A stretch of DNA of 17,757 nucleotides, taken from JACRAR01 sp041674465. GTDB lineage: Bacteria > Pseudomonadota > Gammaproteobacteria > Burkholderiales > Rhodocyclaceae. The stretch spans positions 1 through 17,757 of the forward strand of contig JBAYVV010000078.1 of the NCBI GenBank assembly GCA_041674465.1. Reading direction: 5' to 3'. Below, piece after piece: positions 15,497 through 17,757 of the stretch (position 1 is the stretch's first letter; each line of letters starts with the position of its first letter). Position numbers and translations under genes: made by a program. Under the pieces are notes generated by a model. That model ran no database searches. It was not told the origin of the DNA and saw nothing but the letters and a program-made list of their open reading frames with translations.

Positions 15497-17757
15497 AAGT
15501 CGCTGCTGGATAGTTCCGGAAAACTGGCAACGCCGATCACCACTATCTGAACCGGCGCGCCCGGCTTGCTGCCATCGGCGTCGTAATACAGCGCCCCGGT
15601 GCTTGTGTTATAGACGATCCGATCATCTGCATCGTGGCCTTTGACCACACCCGAGCCGGACCAGAACTGCGCCTCTCCCATATCGCCGACGGCGCCAAGC
15701 GCCTTGAACAGCTTAAGACTAAGCAGAATCTTGTCAGTACCCGTCTCAAAATCGGTGATGAGGTCCTTGTTGGTCGTTCCGGCGGTTGAGTTGAACAAGA
15801 AGAAATCTGCCCCATCGCCGCCGGTCAGCGTGTCGTTGCCCAGGCCACCGGAGATCGTGTCGTCCCCTGCTCCGCCGGAAATCTGGTCGCTGCCGTTGCT
15901 AGCCAGGATCAGGTCGCCGTATGCCGTGCCGGTCAGTCGATTGGCGCCGTAATTGCCCTGGATGGTCAGGGCGCTAGGCGCTTCGGAAGCATCCAGGTTG
16001 AGTGCGGTTGTACCCGAGATGTCGGCAGCTGCGCCCTTGCCCTTGCCGATGACGGCGCGCTCCAATCCGGAATCGTCGGCAAAAAGCTTCAGCGTGCTGT
16101 CTTTGGTGCTGCTGGAAAAGCGGACTTCGTCTATGCCATTTATCCCGCTGTCCTTGATTTCAGCTGCCGGATGCTCGGCCCCGAGGGAAATCAGGTAGAT
16201 GTCCGCACCTTCCCCGCCGTCGATGGTATCAAGGCCCTCCTTACCGGATAACAGATTGCCGCCTGCATTTCCGCTGATGACGTTGTCCAGCGCATTGCCC
16301 GTGCCGGCGAGGTTGTCCGTCCCGGTCAGTTCGAGATTTTCAAGATTGTTGCCTAGGGTCCAGCTGACGGACGCCCGCACCGTGTCGATGCCGCCATTGG
16401 CGTCCTCGACTACCTTGTCGCTTGTATTGCTAACGATATACGTGTCATCGTCGGTACCGCCAATCAGCTTATCCACGCCGGTACCGCCATCCATCGTGTC
16501 GTTGCCGGCACTACCACTGAGAGTGTCGTTGCCGCCATTGCCTTGCAAGTTGTCGTTGGCCGAGGAACCGGCCAGAGTGTCGACTTTCTCGGTGCCGCTC
16601 AACTGCAACCCCGCCGACGGGTCTTCGGCCAGTTCGGCCACGGATTTGGTGATGTCGGCAAAAGTGCAATATTCCACATTCCGCACCAGATTGACATTGC
16701 CGGAGTTCAGGTGGGTAATACTGATGCCCAGGTTGTCGAACTGGAACCGGTAATCCGCCAGCGTACCTGGAAGCACGGCTGTGTCATTGCCGTTGCCGCC
16801 CTCGAGCGTATCGTTGCCTGTGCCGGCCACCAGGGTATCGTCGCCAGCGCCGCCGTCGAGAAAGTTGTCCAGAGCATTGCCCTTGAGTGTGTCATTGCCG
16901 CCACCCGTGATCGCCTTTTCGATGTTGCAGGAAAAGGCGATGGCGATGTTGTTGGTCATACGGTTGCAGGAGGAGAAAGCGCCCGGGTTGAGATCGACGC
17001 TGCTCGGCGTGTTCCATCCGCTCAGGCTGAGGGTGTCGTTACCGCTGGCATCGTAAATCGTCAGGATGGGATTGAGATTGGTGGCGAAGTTGTAGATGGC
17101 TGCAAGGCTTCCCGCGATATTGCAGCCAAACCCATACACCGTATCGCCCAGGCGTGTACCCGTGTCTGCTCCGTAAATGGCTTGCATTGCCATGATGTCA
17201 TTGAGCATCGGGGTTTGCGGCTCGTAGCGCCTGCCGTTGGCGGCTACCCAGTCGGCCCAGGCCACCTGTCCTTCGCCGTTGGCGGAACCGGAACCCCAGT
17301 TGGGGCCGTAGTAGGACATCACGGAATAGACATTGCTGTCCTGAAAACTGGAGGCTGCCTTGGGGCCGCCACCGTTGTAGTTGCCCATGTGCTCCAGGCC
17401 GAAGGCGTGGCCGATCTCATGCACATAGGCAAGAAACCCGTGCTCGCCAATCACCGGGCTGGTCAGGCTGGAAAATGTACGGTTCATCCAGACACTGCCT
17501 GCCCCGGGCATGTAAGCATGGGCGTAGTCGCCCGAGGTCGTCATGGTGCCGAATTCGATATTGGAGTTGCTCGAAGTGACTTTCTGCAGGCTCGGGGCGA
17601 TCAGGTCATCCCAGGTTTGCAGCGCCAGTTCGGCCGCTTTCTGTTCGGCGGCGTTAAAGCTCTGAAAACCGGACAACTCCTGGCGACCGTAGATACCGAT
17701 CGAGGCATTCGGAAAGGCATAGGTGACGACATTGGCTGACCAGTGGCTGCCGGAATC
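15481..17757 (-). CDS. Serralysin-like M10 metalloprotease with RTX repeats (N-terminus off the right edge)
   Basis: The frame is open to the window edge; at least 758 residues are encoded here. The first visible residues, DSGSHWSANVVTYAFP, are typical of the start of a serralysin protease domain. The zinc site HEIGHAFGLEH (codons 17389-17421) matches HExxHxxGxxH, with the Met-turn VYSVMSYYG around 17319. IYGADTGTRLGDTVYGF closes the catalytic part as in peptidase M10 family members. Four blocks of calcium-binding GGxGxDxLx repeats follow (about 16783-16905, 16450-16581, 16201-16299, 15808-15942), then the ITDFETGTDKILLS element and a C-terminal tail for type I secretion. Expected role: a secreted, calcium-dependent protease exported without a signal peptide. 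No type I secretion genes are in the window. Four cysteines (codons at 17124, 16968, 16929, 16668) are unusual for this class. The last gene bases overlap the opposite-strand HD-GYP remnant. Confidence 0.92.
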   Translation of the reverse strand, partial: DSGSHWSANVVTYAFPNASIGIYGRQELSGFQSFNAAEQKAAELALQTWDDLIAPSLQKVTSSNSNIEFGTMTTSGDYAHAYMPGAGSVWMNRTFSSLTSPVIGEHGFLAYVHEIGHAFGLEHMGNYNGGGPKAASSFQDSNVYSVMSYYGPNWGSGSANGEGQVAWADWVAANGRRYEPQTPMLNDIMAMQAIYGADTGTRLGDTVYGFGCNIAGSLAAIYNFATNLNPILTIYDASGNDTLSLSGWNTPSSVDLNPGAFSSCNRMTNNIAIAFSCNIEKAITGGGNDTLKGNALDNFLDGGAGDDTLVAGTGNDTLEGGNGNDTAVLPGTLADYRFQFDNLGISITHLNSGNVNLVRNVEYCTFADITKSVAELAEDPSAGLQLSGTEKVDTLAGSSANDNLQGNGGNDTLSGSAGNDTMDGGTGVDKLIGGTDDDTYIVSNTSDKVVEDANGGIDTVRASVSWTLGNNLENLELTGTDNLAGTGNALDNVISGNAGGNLLSGKEGLDTIDGGEGADIYLISLGAEHPAAEIKDSGINGIDEVRFSSSTKDSTLKLFADDSGLERAVIGKGKGAAADISGTTALNLDASEAPSALTIQGNYGANRLTGTAYGDLILASNGSDQISGGAGDDTISGGLGNDTLTGGDGADFFLFNSTAGTTNKDLITDFETGTDKILLSLKLFKALGAVGDMGEAQFWSGSGVVKGHDADDRIVYNTSTGALYYDADGSKPGAPVQIVVIGVASFPELSSSDFQAVA
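15808..16905 (-). repeat. RTX nonapeptide repeat blocks inside the metalloprotease
   Basis: Repeats of the type GGxGxDxLx, such as GNGGNDTLSGSAGNDTMDGG and GGAGDDTISGGLGNDTLTGG, occur in four blocks separated by non-repeat spacers. In known RTX proteins each block forms a parallel beta-roll that binds calcium after secretion. The third block (16201-16299) is the most degenerate, with GNAGGNLLSGKEGLDTIDGG. Confidence 0.85.

Noticed and set aside
16543..17739. Open frame of 398 codons on the plus strand opposite the RTX protease
   Set aside because: Mirror of the repetitive Gly/Asp codons of the RTX gene, giving Val/Gly/His-rich nonsense.

Overview
The window looks like chromosomal DNA of a betaproteobacterium. 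The evidence is the style of the recognised proteins (596-residue acyl-CoA dehydrogenase with a C-terminal extension, tandem-domain Usp, LivFGHM transporter, divergent ppx/ppk) and moderately GC-rich, tightly packed genes. A Rhodocyclales- or Nitrosomonadales-like organism is my best guess from memory of such proteins; no search was run. I see no tRNA, rRNA, CRISPR array, insertion sequence or phage gene.

Layout. (a) 1-1001, minus: N-terminal part of a membrane PAS sensor that runs off the left edge. (b) 1079-4576, minus: etfB-etfA-acyl-CoA dehydrogenase, an electron-transfer and beta-oxidation unit. (c) 4577-4714: a non-coding gap with a long-armed inverted repeat. (d) 4715-11483, minus: CoA ligase, universal stress protein, enoyl-CoA hydratase/isomerase family protein, then livG-livF-livH-livM. 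No periplasmic binding protein lies in the window. (e) 11498-13024, minus: ppx, only 14 nt upstream of the CoA ligase. (f) 13103-15187, plus: ppk1, divergent from ppx across a 78-bp gap with a TATAAT box. (g) 15177-15496, plus: a decayed GAF/HD-GYP gene fragment with its middle deleted. (h) 15481-17757, minus: a serralysin-type M10 metalloprotease with RTX repeats, cut by the right edge.

How it fits together. The CoA ligase, hydratase-family protein, Liv-type ABC transporter, ETF and acyl-CoA dehydrogenase all face the same way. Together they read as an uptake, CoA-activation and oxidation module for an organic (fatty or aromatic-derived) acid rather than simple branched-chain amino-acid import. 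The dehydrogenase would pass electrons to ETF. ppx and ppk form a polyphosphate turnover pair. ppx may be co-transcribed with the ligase.

Most notable oddities: LivF has Arg instead of the Walker A Lys; the crotonase-family protein lacks both catalytic glutamates; several genes appear to start at TTG with good ribosome binding sites; the RTX protease carries four cysteines; and a GAF/HD-GYP remnant sits downstream of ppk.
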